From Pseudomonas putida (GTDB lineage Bacteria > Pseudomonadota > Gammaproteobacteria > Pseudomonadales > Pseudomonadaceae), in contig NZ_CP109603.1 of NCBI RefSeq assembly GCF_025905425.1, forward strand, positions 1,090,001 through 1,154,000: a stretch of DNA of 64,000 nt, given 5' to 3'. How positions within the stretch are numbered: position 1 is the first letter of the stretch; the number at the start of each line of letters is the position of its first letter. Of the stretch, positions 1 to 10,930 are shown piece after piece. The notes under the pieces were generated by a model. The model had not been told where the DNA came from. It saw only the letters and a program-made list of their open reading frames with translations, and did not search any database. The position numbers were made by a program, and so were the translations under genes.

Positions 1-1013
1 TCGTCCAGGTTTTTCTTCCAGTTGAAGGAAGGCGAGCAGTTGTACGACAGAATCTGGTCTGGGTATTCCTTCTTGATCGCTTCGGCGAAGCGACGGGCTT
101 CGTCCAGGTCCGGCTTGGCGGTTTCGCACCAGATCAGGTCGGCATATGGGGCGTAGGCCAGGCCGCGGGAGATCGCCTGGTCGAGGCCGGCGCGCACTTT
201 GTAGAAGCCTTCACGGGTGCGCTCGCCGATCACGAACGGTTGGTCGTACGGGTCGCAGTCACTGGTCAGCAGGTCGGCGGCGTTGGCGTCGGTACGGGCC
301 AGGATGATGGTCGGCACGCCCGAGACGTCAGCTGCCAGACGTGCGGCAACCAGCTTCTGTACAGCTTCCTGGGTCGGTACCAGTACCTTGCCGCCCATGT
401 GGCCGCATTTTTTCACCGAGGCCAACTGGTCTTCGAAGTGCACGCCGGCGGCGCCCGCTTCGATCATGTTCTTCATCAGCTCGTAGGCGTTCAGTACGCC
501 GCCAAAACCGGCTTCGGCGTCAGCCACGATGGGCGCGAAGTAGTCGATGTAGCCTTCGTCGCCTGGGTTCTTGCCGGCTTTCCACTGGATCTGGTCGGCG
601 CGGCGGAACGAGTTGTTGATGCGCTTGACCACGGTCGGTACCGAGTCGACCGGGTACAGCGATTGGTCGGGGTACATGGACTCGGCCGAGTTGTTGTCGG
701 CGGCAACCTGCCAGCCGGACAGGTAGATGGCCTGGATGCCGGCCTTGACCTGCTGCACTGCCTGGCCGCCGGTCAGGGCGCCCATGCAGTTGACGAAATC
801 TTTTTCTGGGCGGAAGGACGGGTGGGCACCTTGGGTGACCAGCTTCCACAGTTTTTCTGCGCCCTGGCGAGCCAGGGTGTGCTCCGGCTGCAGGGAGCCA
901 CGCAGGCGAACGACATCAGCGGCGGTATAGGTACGGGTCACGCCTTTCCAGCGCGGGTTTTCGGCCCAGTCTTTCTCGAGGGCTGCAATTTGCTGTTCGC
1001 GTGTCAGTGCCAT
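1..1013 (-). CDS. aceA: Isocitrate lyase, partial (C-terminus beyond left edge)
   Basis: Glyoxylate-shunt enzyme that splits isocitrate into glyoxylate and succinate in the cytoplasm. About 337 codons are visible, beginning [16 protein letters not shown] at an ATG preceded by a purine-rich stretch, and the frame stays open to the window edge. The family's catalytic loop KKCGHMGGK is present (plus-strand region about 395-420), as are the conserved LSGWQVAAD and LARTDA stretches. The rest of the protein lies to the left of base 1. The gene stands alone, with a 490-bp upstream region that carries a promoter and a long palindrome. The family assignment is very secure. Confidence 0.97.
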   Translation of the reverse strand, partial: MALTREQQIAALEKDWAENPRWKGVTRTYTAADVVRLRGSLQPEHTLARQGAEKLWKLVTQGAHPSFRPEKDFVNCMGALTGGQAVQQVKAGIQAIYLSGWQVAADNNSAESMYPDQSLYPVDSVPTVVKRINNSFRRADQIQWKAGKNPGDEGYIDYFAPIVADAEAGFGGVLNAYELMKNMIEAGAAGVHFEDQLASVKKCGHMGGKVLVPTQEAVQKLVAARLAADVSGVPTIILARTDANAADLLTSDCDPYDQPFVIGERTREGFYKVRAGLDQAISRGLAYAPYADLIWCETAKPDLDEARRFAEAIKKEYPDQILSYNCSPSFNWKKNLD

Positions 1014-1375
1014 GGAAATAAACCTCGTCGCATCGATCTTGGGGTAATTGTGCTGATGCTCAGGTGCAGATCAGAGGCCTGACGGCTGTCCTGTCCGGGG
1101 GAGTGCGGCGGCGAACGCGAAGGCTCGAAGGGGGAAGGAGGTGCAGGCTAGGCGAAGGTGTGCCCTGCAGGTCGGCTCGTGGTTGCCTTGCTGCGGTGCG
1201 ACGCGATTGCCAGAACTGCGGTGATGCGCTTCCGTCCCTCGGGACAACTTCTTCGTTGCAGTCGCAATCCCGTCGAACCGCCTTGTGGGCCGTATAGACA
1301 CGAGGCGCCTCCAGGGGTGGGAGGAGCACGCCTCGAAGGCCCTTGCCAGGGCCCCTGATTAGCGGGAGCGAGGCC

Positions 1376-1405
1376 ATCATGCCCTTGGGAAAAAGTGCCT
1401 GTCAA
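1376..1405 (-). promoter_or_regulatory. Candidate aceA promoter
   Basis: On the minus strand a perfect TTGACA (1405-1400) is followed after 18 bases by CATGAT (1381-1376), four of six matches to the sigma-70 -10 box. It would give a leader of about 360 nt ahead of aceA. This is inference from motif and position only. Confidence 0.4.
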
Positions 1406-1411
1406 ATGTTT

Positions 1412-1437
1412 TGTAGTGACTTTTTTCACTTACTACA
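1412..1437. promoter_or_regulatory. Inverted repeat TGTAGT-N14-ACTACA, possible operator
   Basis: Perfect 6-bp half-sites TGTAGT and ACTACA are separated by 14 bases and lie immediately upstream of the candidate aceA -35 box. From memory, TGTAGT/ACTACA halves resemble targets of RpiR-family carbon regulators such as RccR, which controls glyoxylate-shunt genes in Pseudomonas. The spacing here should be compared with verified sites. Confidence 0.4.
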
Positions 1438-1504
1438 TCTTTGGTCTAATGAGACTCGGCGGTCAGTTTCTAGGCCATTGGTCGAAGCCTTGAATTGCTT
1501 GGGA

Positions 1505-2239
1505 TCAGTCCAGAAGGTCGACTTTGACACGCAAAGTCATGTTTTCACCGCGCTGGGTGCTGTACGTGTGGCTTGACGCGCTGCGCTCGGCCTGACTCTG
1601 CTGATTGAACCCTGCCAAGGTGATCCACTCGCCGAGCTTGCCGGTGACGGTCGTGTCGGTGCTTTGCACTTTCACTACATCGGCACGTTCCTGGCTGATA
1701 CGGTCATTATTAGTGCTTATTTGCAGACGAACCGTGTCGCCGCTCAGGCTTGGGGTAACGTAAAAGCCTTGGGTCACATTGCGGTATTCGGTGTTGCTTT
1801 GGATGCGCCCATAACCGTCGGTGCTGGTACTGGTAATCGGTATGCTCTGGCCAACCTGGATCAACGCAGCCTTGCCTTCGCTGGCCTGGATCTGCTGCAT
1901 GCCGCCTTCACGGTTGCTGGTGCCGTAACGGATGACGCGGGCGTTGCCACGGTTGTCCTGGAAGTTGCTGTCGTTGTTGTCGACGCTGATCAGCAGGCGC
2001 TTGGGCGCGGTGTCCAACTGTTGCAGCAGGCTGCGCAGGTCGTCGATGCGTTCGGGGCTGGCGTTGACGATCAGCTTGTTTTCGAAGGCGCTGACGGTGC
2101 CGTCCTTGCCGATGAACGATTGCGCGGCAGGCAGCAGTTCGGCGCTGCTGCGGTACTGCAAGGGCACGACTTCGGTGGCGGCGTGAGCGCTCAGGGCGGC
2201 AGCCAGCAGCAGCGAGGCGATGAGGGGGCGTGGCGGCAT
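1505..2239 (-). CDS. Lone secretin-type periplasmic protein
   Basis: A protein of 244 aa starting MPPRPLIASLLLAAALSAHA, which is a clear Sec signal peptide. I chose the ATG at 2239 because GGAG lies nine bases upstream; longer in-frame starts (to 2308) would bury the signal. Residues about 25-75 (EVVPLQYRSSAELLPAAQ, VNASPERIDDLRSLLQQLD) match the secretin N-terminal (N-domain) ring-forming fold. The remainder resembles the start of the secretin core. It is far shorter than type II/IV pilus secretins (600 aa or more) and has no secretion genes beside it. It is probably a stand-alone periplasmic protein of unknown function conserved in pseudomonads, rather than an outer-membrane pore. Confidence 0.7.
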   Translation of the reverse strand: MPPRPLIASLLLAAALSAHAATEVVPLQYRSSAELLPAAQSFIGKDGTVSAFENKLIVNASPERIDDLRSLLQQLDTAPKRLLISVDNNDSNFQDNRGNARVIRYGTSNREGGMQQIQASEGKAALIQVGQSIPITSTSTDGYGRIQSNTEYRNVTQGFYVTPSLSGDTVRLQISTNNDRISQERADVVKVQSTDTTVTGKLGEWITLAGFNQQSQAERSASSHTYSTQRGENMTLRVKVDLLD

Positions 2240-2380
2240 GTCCATGATCTCCGCAGGTGGAATCAACATCATGGCAAATTTGCCCCTGTTGTGCAGGTTA
2301 CGCATCAACGGCCGGCATTTATCCTGGATTTATCTGATAGGCTATAAATTATAGTAGCGAAGATAATTGAGGATAATGCC

Positions 2381-3580
<1,200 letters not shown>

Positions 3581-3678
3581 ACCTTCACTTTTGAGCGGTG
3601 GCCGCTGGCAGACAAATTCCGTAACATCGCGCCCCTCGATTGCCAGCCCGTCCGCCTGGACCGCCTCACAGGAACTTC

Positions 3679-5121
3679 ATGAAACCCGTACGACTGCGCG
3701 CCGACCTGCTCGCCGGCCTGACCACTTCGTTCGCCCTGGTGCCCGAGTGCATCGCCTTTGCCCTGGTGGCACACCTCAACCCGCTGATGGGCCTGTATGG
3801 CGCCTTCATCATCTGTACCCTGACCGCACTGTTCGGCGGCCGGCCGGGCATGATCTCTGGCGCTGCCGGATCGATGGCGGTGGTGATCGTCGCGCTGGTG
3901 GTGCAGCACGGTGTGCAGTACTTGCTGGCCACGGTGCTGCTGGGCGGGGTGGTAATGATCCTGTTTGGCGCACTGCGCCTGGGCAAGCTGGTGCGCCTGG
4001 TGCCTTACCCGGTGATGCTGGGCTTCGTCAACGGCCTGGCGATCGTCATCGCCCTGGCCCAGTTGGAGCACTTCAAGCAGGGCGGTCAGTGGCTCAGCGG
4101 TTCGCCGCTGTACCTGATGATCGGCCTGGTGGCGCTGACCATGCTGGTGGTGTACGTGCTGCCCAAGCTGACCCGCGCCGTGCCGCCCGCGCTGGTGGCT
4201 ATTCTGGGGGTGGGCCTGCTGGTGTACCTGCTGGGCCTGCCGACACGCACCCTCGGCGACATGGCGAATATCGCCGGTGGCCTGCCGCAACTGGCGCTGC
4301 CAGATGTGCCTTGGAACCTTGAGACGCTCAAGATCGTTGCCCCGTACGCGGTACTGATGGCCATGGTCGGCCTGCTGGAAACCCTGCTGACGCTCAACCT
4401 CACCGACGAGGTCACCGAAAGCCGTGGCTTCCCGGACCGTGAGTGCGTAGCCCTGGGTGCCGCCAACATGGTCTCGGGCCTGTGCGGGGGCATGGGTGGT
4501 TGCGCGATGATCGGGCAGACGGTGATCAACCTCAGCTCCAACGGCCGTGGCCGGCTATCGGGCGTGGTTGCCGGGGTGATGATCCTGTTGTTCGTGTTGT
4601 TCTTGTCGCCGCTGATCGAGCGCATTCCGCTGGCAGCCCTGGTGGGGGTAATGTTCGTGGTGGCCCAGCAGACCTTCGCCTGGGCCTCGTTGCGCGTGTT
4701 GCACAAGGTGCCGGTGAACGATGTGCTGGCGATCATTGCGGTGACCATCGTCACCGTGTTCACCGACCTGGCCGTGGCGGTGTTGTTCGGTATCGTCATC
4801 GCGGCGGTGAACTTCGCCTGGCAGCATGCCCGGGAGCTGTATGCCGACAGCCACGAGGAGGCGGGCGGCGGCAAGCGTTATCAGGTCCATGGCACGTTGT
4901 TCTTTGCCTCGGTCACGCCGTTCCTTAACCAGTTCGATGCAGCGGGCGACCCCGCCAAAGTTACCCTGGATTGCCAGCACCTGAGCGTTGTCGATTACTC
5001 GGCGATTGCGGCGCTCAAGACCTTGCGCGATCGCTATGCGAAGGCGGGCAAGCAACTGCGGGTGGTGCATCTTTCCGAGCGCTGTAAGAAGCTGCTGAAG
5101 CGGGCCGGTGAACTGCACTAA
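3679..5121 (+). CDS. SulP-family anion permease with STAS domain
   Basis: A 480-aa inner-membrane transporter. The start at 3679 has AGGAACT just upstream; the frame extends further left without a ribosome site. Residues about 8-390 hold the multi-TM SulP core, beginning LRADLLAGLTTSFALVPECIAFALVAHLNPLMG and including the SGAAGSMAVV segment. The C-terminal ~85 residues form a STAS domain (VTLDCQHLSVVDYSAIAAL). The family carries sulfate, bicarbonate or other anions with protons or sodium; the substrate cannot be read from sequence. It converges on the EF-G gene, with a shared hairpin between them. Confidence 0.9.
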   Translation: MKPVRLRADLLAGLTTSFALVPECIAFALVAHLNPLMGLYGAFIICTLTALFGGRPGMISGAAGSMAVVIVALVVQHGVQYLLATVLLGGVVMILFGALRLGKLVRLVPYPVMLGFVNGLAIVIALAQLEHFKQGGQWLSGSPLYLMIGLVALTMLVVYVLPKLTRAVPPALVAILGVGLLVYLLGLPTRTLGDMANIAGGLPQLALPDVPWNLETLKIVAPYAVLMAMVGLLETLLTLNLTDEVTESRGFPDRECVALGAANMVSGLCGGMGGCAMIGQTVINLSSNGRGRLSGVVAGVMILLFVLFLSPLIERIPLAALVGVMFVVAQQTFAWASLRVLHKVPVNDVLAIIAVTIVTVFTDLAVAVLFGIVIAAVNFAWQHARELYADSHEEAGGGKRYQVHGTLFFASVTPFLNQFDAAGDPAKVTLDCQHLSVVDYSAIAALKTLRDRYAKAGKQLRVVHLSERCKKLLKRAGELH

Positions 5122-5166
5122 GGTTTTGCGACGCGATCCACTGTGTGAGCGGGCTTGCCCATAGAT

Positions 5167-5203
5167 CCCCCAAGGGTTGGATTGATGTCCAACTTCTTGG
5201 GGG
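5167..5203. terminator. Bidirectional hairpin between convergent genes
   Basis: An outer stem CCCCCAAG/CTTGGGGG encloses an inner stem GTTGGA/TCCAAC. It sits in the 100-bp gap where the SulP gene and the EF-G gene end facing each other, so it can serve both strands. There is no strong T-run. Confidence 0.65.
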
Positions 5204-5221
5204 CAGTCCAGGTCACACAAA

Positions 5222-7333
5222 TCACTCGCCGCGGTTCTTCTTCACGATCCCGTCAGCGATGCTGGCCGGTGCCTCGGCATAGCGGATGAATTCCATCGTA
5301 TAGCTGGCGCGCCCCTGGGTCATCGAGCGCATTGAGGTGGCATAACCGAACATCTCGCCCAGCGGCACTTCGGCACGAATCACCTTGCCAGCGGGTGTCT
5401 CGTCGCCATCCTGGATCATCCCGCGGCGTCGGCTCAGGTCGCCCATGATATCGCCCTGATATTCCTCGGGGGTCACCACCTCAACCTTCATCACCGGCTC
5501 CAGCAGCACCGCCCCGCCTTTTTGCGAGAGCTGCTTGGTGGCCATGGACGCGGCAATCTTGTAGGCCATTTCGTTGGAATCAACGTCGTGGTAGGAGCCG
5601 TCGAACACCGCTGCCTTCAGGTTGATCAGTGGGTAGCCGGCGAGCACGCCATTCTTCATCTGCTCTTCGATACCCTTCTGGATGGCTGGGATGTACTCGC
5701 GGGGCACCACGCCACCAACAATCTCATTGATGAACTCCAGGCCTTCCTTGCCTTCGTCGCCCGGGGCGAAGCGAATCCAGCAGTGGCCATACTGGCCGCG
5801 CCCGCCGGATTGGCGAACGAAGCGGCCTTCGATCTCGCAGGTGTTGCGGATTTTCTCGCGATAGGCCACCTGCGGCTTGCCGATGTTGGCCTCGACGTTG
5901 AACTCGCGGCGCATGCGGTCGACGATGATGTCCAGGTGCAACTCACCCATGCCGGAGATGATCGTCTGGCCCGTTTCCTCGTCGGTGCGCACGCGGAACG
6001 ACGGGTCTTCCTGGGCCAGCTTGCCCAGGGCGATGCCCATTTTTTCCTGGTCGGCCTTGGTCTTGGGTTCCACGGCCACGGAGATCACCGGGTCGGGGAA
6101 GTCCATGCGTTCGAGAATGATGGGGTGGTTGAGGTCGCACAGGGTATCGCCAGTGGTCACGTCCTTCATGCCGATCAGCGCAGCGATATCGCCGGCGCAC
6201 ACGTCCTTGATTTCGGCGCGCTGGTTGGCGTGCATCTGCACCATGCGGCCGATGCGTTCTTTCTTGCCCTTGACCGAATTGAGCACGGCATTGCCGGAGC
6301 TGAGCACGCCGGAATACACCCGGGCAAACGTGAGGGTGCCGACGAAGGGGTCGGTGGCGATCTTGAAGGCCAGGGCCGAGAAGGGTTCTTTGTCGTCGGC
6401 GTGGCGCTCCAGGTGTTTTTCTTCGTCGTCTGGATCGGTGCCTCTGATCGCCGGGATTTCAGAGGGGGCGGGCAGGTAGTCGATGACAGCATCGAGCATC
6501 AGCGGCACGCCCTTGTTCTTGAACGACGAGCCGAGGATGGTCGGCACGATTTCGTTGGCAATGGTGCGCTGGCGCAGGGCGGCCTTGATCTCGTCGATGC
6601 TCAGCTCTTCGCCATCGAGAAACTTCATGGTCAGTTCATCGTTGGCCTCTGCCGCAGCTTCGATCATGTGCGCGCGCCATTCGTCGGCGAGCGCCTTGAG
6701 CTCGGCGGGTATCTCTTCTTCGCGGTAGGTGGTGCCGTTGTCGGCATCGTTCCAGTAGATGGCCTTCATTTTCACCAGGTCGATCTGGCCGATGAAATGC
6801 TCTTCGCTGCCGATGGCCAGCTGGATCGGCACCGGGTGATGCCCGAGGCGCTTGTCGATCTGCTTGACCACGCGCAAAAAGTCGGCGCCCTGGCGGTCCA
6901 TCTTGTTGATATAGGCCAGGCGCGGCACATGGTACTTGTTGGCCTGGCGCCACACCGTCTCGGACTGCGGCTCGACCCCGTCGGCGCCGCTGAACACCAC
7001 CACTGCGCCGTCGAGCACACGCAGCGAACGTTCTACCTCGATGGTGAAATCGACGTGGCCAGGGGTATCGATAATGTTGAAGCGGTACTTGTCGGCAAAC
7101 TGCTTGGTCGAGCCTTGCCAGAAGGCCGTGGTGGCTGCCGAGGTGATGGTGATGCCGCGCTCCTGTTCCTGGGCCATCCAGTCCATGGTCGCGGCGCCAT
7201 CGTGCACCTCGCCCATCTTGTGATTGACACCGGTGTAGAACAGGATGCGCTCGGTGGTGGTGGTCTTGCCGGCATCCACGTGGGCGACGATGCCGATATT
7301 GCGATACAGCTCGATGGGCGTTGTACGGGCCAT
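5222..7333 (-). CDS. fusA: Elongation factor G (second copy)
   Basis: A 703-aa translational GTPase that promotes ribosomal translocation. The G motifs are AHVDAGKTT (G1), RGITI (G2), DTPGHVD (G3) and NKMD (G4), and the EF-G domains II-V follow at full length. It is not next to rpsL, rpsG or tuf, so it is the extra-operonic paralogue (often called fusB or fusA2 in Pseudomonas) rather than the str-operon copy. In the family such paralogues may specialise in ribosome recycling or stress; that is not shown here. The ATG at 7333 starts [20 protein letters not shown]. Confidence 0.95.
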   Translation of the reverse strand: MARTTPIELYRNIGIVAHVDAGKTTTTERILFYTGVNHKMGEVHDGAATMDWMAQEQERGITITSAATTAFWQGSTKQFADKYRFNIIDTPGHVDFTIEVERSLRVLDGAVVVFSGADGVEPQSETVWRQANKYHVPRLAYINKMDRQGADFLRVVKQIDKRLGHHPVPIQLAIGSEEHFIGQIDLVKMKAIYWNDADNGTTYREEEIPAELKALADEWRAHMIEAAAEANDELTMKFLDGEELSIDEIKAALRQRTIANEIVPTILGSSFKNKGVPLMLDAVIDYLPAPSEIPAIRGTDPDDEEKHLERHADDKEPFSALAFKIATDPFVGTLTFARVYSGVLSSGNAVLNSVKGKKERIGRMVQMHANQRAEIKDVCAGDIAALIGMKDVTTGDTLCDLNHPIILERMDFPDPVISVAVEPKTKADQEKMGIALGKLAQEDPSFRVRTDEETGQTIISGMGELHLDIIVDRMRREFNVEANIGKPQVAYREKIRNTCEIEGRFVRQSGGRGQYGHCWIRFAPGDEGKEGLEFINEIVGGVVPREYIPAIQKGIEEQMKNGVLAGYPLINLKAAVFDGSYHDVDSNEMAYKIAASMATKQLSQKGGAVLLEPVMKVEVVTPEEYQGDIMGDLSRRRGMIQDGDETPAGKVIRAEVPLGEMFGYATSMRSMTQGRASYTMEFIRYAEAPASIADGIVKKNRGE

Positions 7334-7406
7334 GGCGGACTACCTGCGGATGGGCGGATTCCCCCACGTTAGCAGACCGGAAGAATCCTGCTTTACCGCC
7401 GGGCCG

Positions 7407-7832
7407 TCAGTCGGCCTGGGCCTGCAGCGTCCATTGGCCGTCCACTTCACGGGCCAGGCCGCTGGCGGGCAGCAGGGCCAGCAAGCGCTCGTGCAGGGCG
7501 CTGTCGGTGAAGGTCTTGAGCTTGGTCATGTCCAACGCGCCGACCAGGTTAAGCTCTTCCTTGTGGTACGACAGCCAGGCTTTTTTCAGCACCAGCAGCA
7601 CGTCGCTGCCTGCTGTGTTGGCGAAGCGGCGGTTGAGCTGGCGGCCTTCGAGGGTGAAGTTGTGCGCGTGGCTGTAGCTGCTCTGGTCGCCGCCGTCACG
7701 GCAGCGGTGGCACTGGCACGGGCCTTCGGCGAACGCGTTGCGCAGGTAGCTGTTGAAGTCCACGACGGGCTTGAGGGACAGGCGTTTGTCGACCTCGAAC
7801 AGGTCGGCGATCAGGGGTTCTTCGGCGCTCAC
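7407..7832 (-). CDS. Conserved hypothetical protein, 141 aa
   Basis: Starts at a GTG (7832) with GAGG seven bases upstream, giving MSAEEPLIADLFEVDKRL. The protein is soluble and has a CQCHRCRDGG segment that could bind a metal, with no other cysteines obvious. It lies just upstream of and parallel to the EF-G paralogue's 5' end, with 73 bp between its stop and that start. I do not recognise a characterised family. Confidence 0.7.
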   Translation of the reverse strand: MSAEEPLIADLFEVDKRLSLKPVVDFNSYLRNAFAEGPCQCHRCRDGGDQSSYSHAHNFTLEGRQLNRRFANTAGSDVLLVLKKAWLSYHKEELNLVGALDMTKLKTFTDSALHERLLALLPASGLAREVDGQWTLQAQAD

Positions 7833-8005
7833 TCGGGATCCTCGTGTGGTGTGGCGTGCATCGGCGGGCACCCTAACAGATCGGGGCGGGGGAGGCCATT
7901 TTGATCTGACGATGCGGGCTGGTATGGCGCCAGTAGAGACAACAGCGAAAGGCTGCCGTACTCTACGCGCCCAAACGCCTAGACATCCTATTGAGGTAGC
8001 CCCGC

Positions 8006-8308
8006 TTGAGCAGCAAGTTCCCGTACACCGCCACCGTGACCATCAGCGCTGAAGACCGTGGGGGCGACATCGAGGCTTCGGAAAACCCCAGCATGCGCGT
8101 GGGCCTTGAAGCGGTGACCGAAACCCTGAAAAAGGTGCATTTCGTCGGTACGCTCGCAGCTCCCGAAAAGCCGGCCACGCACATCTGCGTCACCCTGGAA
8201 AACGGCCTGACCTACTACGGCCCGATCGTCAACGGCCACGCCGAACTCGAAGGTGGTTGGATCGCCTTCGAGTCCGACATGCTCACCCCCGAAGAACTGG
8301 GCCTGTAA
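8006..8308 (+). CDS. Conserved hypothetical protein, 100 aa, TTG start
   Basis: The small soluble protein begins at TTG (8006); GAGGT lies about nine bases upstream and no better start exists before SSKFPYTATVTISAEDRGGD. The sequence is well mixed and codon use is like the neighbours, which supports a real gene. It converges on the class III aminotransferase, with only 3 bp between the two stops. Function unknown. Confidence 0.65.
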   Translation: MSSKFPYTATVTISAEDRGGDIEASENPSMRVGLEAVTETLKKVHFVGTLAAPEKPATHICVTLENGLTYYGPIVNGHAELEGGWIAFESDMLTPEELGL

Positions 8309-8311
8309 GCC

Positions 8312-9556
8312 TCAGTTCACTTCAGCCAGGCACTGCTCGAGGATATCCAGCCCTTCTTCGAGCACCTCGGCTTCGATGGTCAGCGGCGCCAGCAGGCGAA
8401 TGATGTGCCGCGCCTTGCCGCTGGGCATCAGCAGCAAACCTTTGGCCCGCGCCGCTTCCATGACCTTGGCCAAGTGAGCCGGTGCCGGGCTGCCGTCGGC
8501 ATTGACGAACTCGATGCCGCGCATTGCGCCCACGCCGGTCAGGCGCCCGATGAATGGATGCTGCTTTTTCCAGCGTTCTACACGGTTGACGATGGCCTGC
8601 TCCTGGCGCTCACCCCAGGTGGCGACGTTCTCATCGGTCATCTGCGCCAAGCTTGCCAGCGCCGCCGCGCAGGCAATCGGGTTGCCCGAGTAGGTCCCGC
8701 CCAGGCCGCCCTTGGGCAGTGCAGCCATCAAGTCCTTGCGGCCGACCACTGCACCCAGTGGCATACCGCCAGCGATGCTTTTGGCCAGCAGCAGCAGGTC
8801 TGGCTCGATGCCCAGGCGAGGGAAGGCAAAGCGCTGACCGGTACGGCCAAAGCCTGACTGGATCTCGTCGATGATGATCAGAATCCCACGTTCGTCACAG
8901 AAGCGGCGCAGCGCCTGGGCGAATTCCGGGTCGAGGGCGAGGAAACCACCTTCGCCCTGGACCGGTTCGAGGATGAACGCCGCCACGTCTTCAACCGCCA
9001 GCTCGACGCTGAACAGCCGGTCCATGGCCTTGAGTGCCTGTTCGCAGGTAACGCCGGTATCGGCGCTGGGGTAGGGCAGGTGGTAGACCGGGCCAGGCAA
9101 CTCGCCGACCCGTTGCTTGTACGGAGCGACCTTGCCGTTGAGGTTCAGGGTAGCCAGGGTACGGCCATGGAAGCCGCCGTCGAAGGCGATGATGGCGCGC
9201 TTGCCGGTAGCGCCACGGGCCACCTTCAGGGCGTTTTCCGCCGCTTCCGCGCCGCTGTTGGTCAGCATGCCGGCCAATGGGTAGCTGACCGGGACGAACT
9301 GGCTGAGGCGCTCCATCAGCTCAAGGTACGGGCCATGGGGCGCGGCGTTGAAGGCATAGTGGGTCAGGCGGGCGGCCTGGGCCTGTATGGCCTCTACCAC
9401 GGCGGGGTTGCAATGCCCCAGGTTGAGTACGCCGATACCGCCGACGAAGTCGATGTAACGTTTGCCGTCCGTGTCCCAGACTTCCGCATTCTTGCCATGG
9501 GAAAGTGTGATTGGGTGAACGATGGCAATGGACTGGCTGATACTTTCCTGATTCAT
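8312..9556 (-). CDS. gabT: Class III PLP aminotransferase, 4-aminobutyrate type
   Basis: A 414-aa PLP enzyme. It has the class III pattern: TNSGAEAAENALKVAR (phosphate binding), the FHGRT segment, DEIQSGFGRTG, and the Schiff-base lysine in LLLLAKSIAGGMPLGAV. These enzymes move the amino group of GABA or similar omega-amino acids to 2-oxoglutarate. No succinate-semialdehyde dehydrogenase gene lies beside it. A LysR regulator and an amino-acid permease follow upstream, consistent with amino-acid or omega-amino-acid use. The true substrate could also be 5-aminovalerate or a related compound. Confidence 0.85.
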   Translation of the reverse strand: MNQESISQSIAIVHPITLSHGKNAEVWDTDGKRYIDFVGGIGVLNLGHCNPAVVEAIQAQAARLTHYAFNAAPHGPYLELMERLSQFVPVSYPLAGMLTNSGAEAAENALKVARGATGKRAIIAFDGGFHGRTLATLNLNGKVAPYKQRVGELPGPVYHLPYPSADTGVTCEQALKAMDRLFSVELAVEDVAAFILEPVQGEGGFLALDPEFAQALRRFCDERGILIIIDEIQSGFGRTGQRFAFPRLGIEPDLLLLAKSIAGGMPLGAVVGRKDLMAALPKGGLGGTYSGNPIACAAALASLAQMTDENVATWGERQEQAIVNRVERWKKQHPFIGRLTGVGAMRGIEFVNADGSPAPAHLAKVMEAARAKGLLLMPSGKARHIIRLLAPLTIEAEVLEEGLDILEQCLAEVN

Positions 9557-9679
9557 GGGGCACGCGGACCTTGTTCGAGTTTCTTATTATCGAAGCGTGC
9601 CGGCGGGTTATTCCGCAAACGAATTATTCGATTGCGGTCATTCCCTGGATTCGTGATCTGACTGAATTTGTGTTGACCG

Positions 9680-9768
9680 CACTGGCCTTTTCGCGGGCAA
9701 GCCCGCTCCCACAGGTTAACTGCTAGCCGTCGGCTGTGGGAGCGGGCTTGCCCGCGAAGAGGCCAGTG
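9680..9768. repeat. REP-type inverted pair
   Basis: Two facing 34-bp arms (9680-9713 and 9735-9768) share the core GCGGGCAAGCCCGCTCCCACA and are separated by 21 bp. This is the paired REP arrangement common in P. putida-group intergenic regions, here upstream of the aminotransferase and at the end of the LysR gene. Confidence 0.9.
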
Positions 9769-9777
9769 CAGGCAATC

Positions 9778-10674
9778 TCAATCCCCCTCGGCCACCCGTT
9801 CGCGAATCCACTGCACGAAGGCCCTGATCTTCGGCACCTCCGCCGCATGCTCGGCATGGGCGATGAAGTGCCGGCCATTGCTCGGCACCGGGTGGTCCCA
9901 AGCCACCACCAGCTTGCCTTCGTTCAGCTCTTCCGCCACCAGGTACCGCGGGATCAAGGCAATGCCACAGCCGGCAATGGCGGCCCGGATGCACAGGTAG
10001 AAGGTGTCGAAACGCGGCCCGTGGTAGCTGTTCTGGCTATGCAGCCCCAGCCCCAGAAACCATTCATGCCAGGCCTCCGGGCGCGACACGCACTGCAGCA
10101 AACGGTGCTCGGTCAGCGCCTCGGCGCTGTTGAAACGGTGGCTGGCCAGCAGCTCTGGGGCACACACTGGCACCACTTCTTCGCTGAACAGCTCGATACA
10201 CGTAGCCCCAGGCCAAGTGCCCTGGCCGAAGAAGAAGGCGATGTCGGCCTTGGCCTGCACCAGGTCGAAGGGTTCCAGTTCGTTGCGGATGTCCAGATGA
10301 ATGCGCGGATAGCGATCGCCAAAGCCCTTGAGCCTGGGCACCAGCCAGCGGGCGCCGAAGGTTGGCTGGGTGGCGATGCGCAGCACTTCGGTCTCGTCGC
10401 CATAGCTGAGGATGTAGCGGCTGGAAATGTCGATCTGGGTAAGGATCTTGTTTACCTCGGTCAGGTACAGCGCGCCGGCCGGGGTCAGGTGCAGGCGCCG
10501 GCGAATGCGCTGGAACAACGAGTGCGAAAGCATTTCCTCAAGCTGCGCCACCTGTTTGCTGACCGCGCTCTGGGTCAGGTGCAGCTCTTGCGCCGCGCGG
10601 GTGAAGCTTAGGTGGCGGGCAGCCGCTTCGAAGCACTGGAGGGCGGTGGTCGAGGGCATCAGGCGTTTGGACAT
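9778..10674 (-). CDS. LysR-family transcriptional regulator (GcvA-like)
   Basis: A 298-aa regulator. An N-terminal winged HTH (residues about 5-65: LQCFEAAARHLSFTRAAQELHLTQSAVSKQVAQLE) is followed by a LysR substrate-binding domain. The sequence is of the GcvA/TrpI type. It is divergent from the amino-acid permease (about 255 bp apart), the usual arrangement for a LysR protein and its target, so the permease and perhaps the aminotransferase are likely targets. Confidence 0.88.
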   Translation of the reverse strand: MSKRLMPSTTALQCFEAAARHLSFTRAAQELHLTQSAVSKQVAQLEEMLSHSLFQRIRRRLHLTPAGALYLTEVNKILTQIDISSRYILSYGDETEVLRIATQPTFGARWLVPRLKGFGDRYPRIHLDIRNELEPFDLVQAKADIAFFFGQGTWPGATCIELFSEEVVPVCAPELLASHRFNSAEALTEHRLLQCVSRPEAWHEWFLGLGLHSQNSYHGPRFDTFYLCIRAAIAGCGIALIPRYLVAEELNEGKLVVAWDHPVPSNGRHFIAHAEHAAEVPKIRAFVQWIRERVAEGD

Positions 10675-10930
10675 GACAGGCGCGTACCGAGCAAAAAAGG
10701 ATGAAGTTCATTCCAAATAGGAATCATGTGCTTCGAAAAGGTCGTTTGTTGACCCAGACCTATAGATTAATACTGACCTGGATCAACGATTACAACCGGT
10801 CGTGCGAAGAGGAGGGAAGTGGCCACCGCCGGCGTCTTCAAAACAACAAAAAAACCAGCATCAGAAATTGATAAGAATTCTGCTCCATTTTTTAGCCGTC
10901 CCACGACGGCGACCCATTCGAGGGTTCTCC

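Larger units (their letters stand above)
1014..1504. other. Intergenic region upstream of aceA
   Basis: This 490-bp gap separates aceA (reading left) from the secretin-like gene, whose stop codon is at 1505. I see no credible protein gene in it. It contains a candidate minus-strand promoter and an inverted repeat, listed separately. The remaining sequence, about 1060-1370, is GC-rich and without recognisable structure. Confidence 0.6.

Noticed and set aside
5522..7372. 616-codon open frame on the plus strand
   Set aside because: Antisense to the clearly conserved EF-G gene; it arises from high GC content and its composition (many V, H, G) is that of a shadow frame.
9680..9768. CRISPR-like or terminator function for the inverted pair
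   Set aside because: Only two facing arms with a REP core; no spacer array, and paired REPs are common in this genus.
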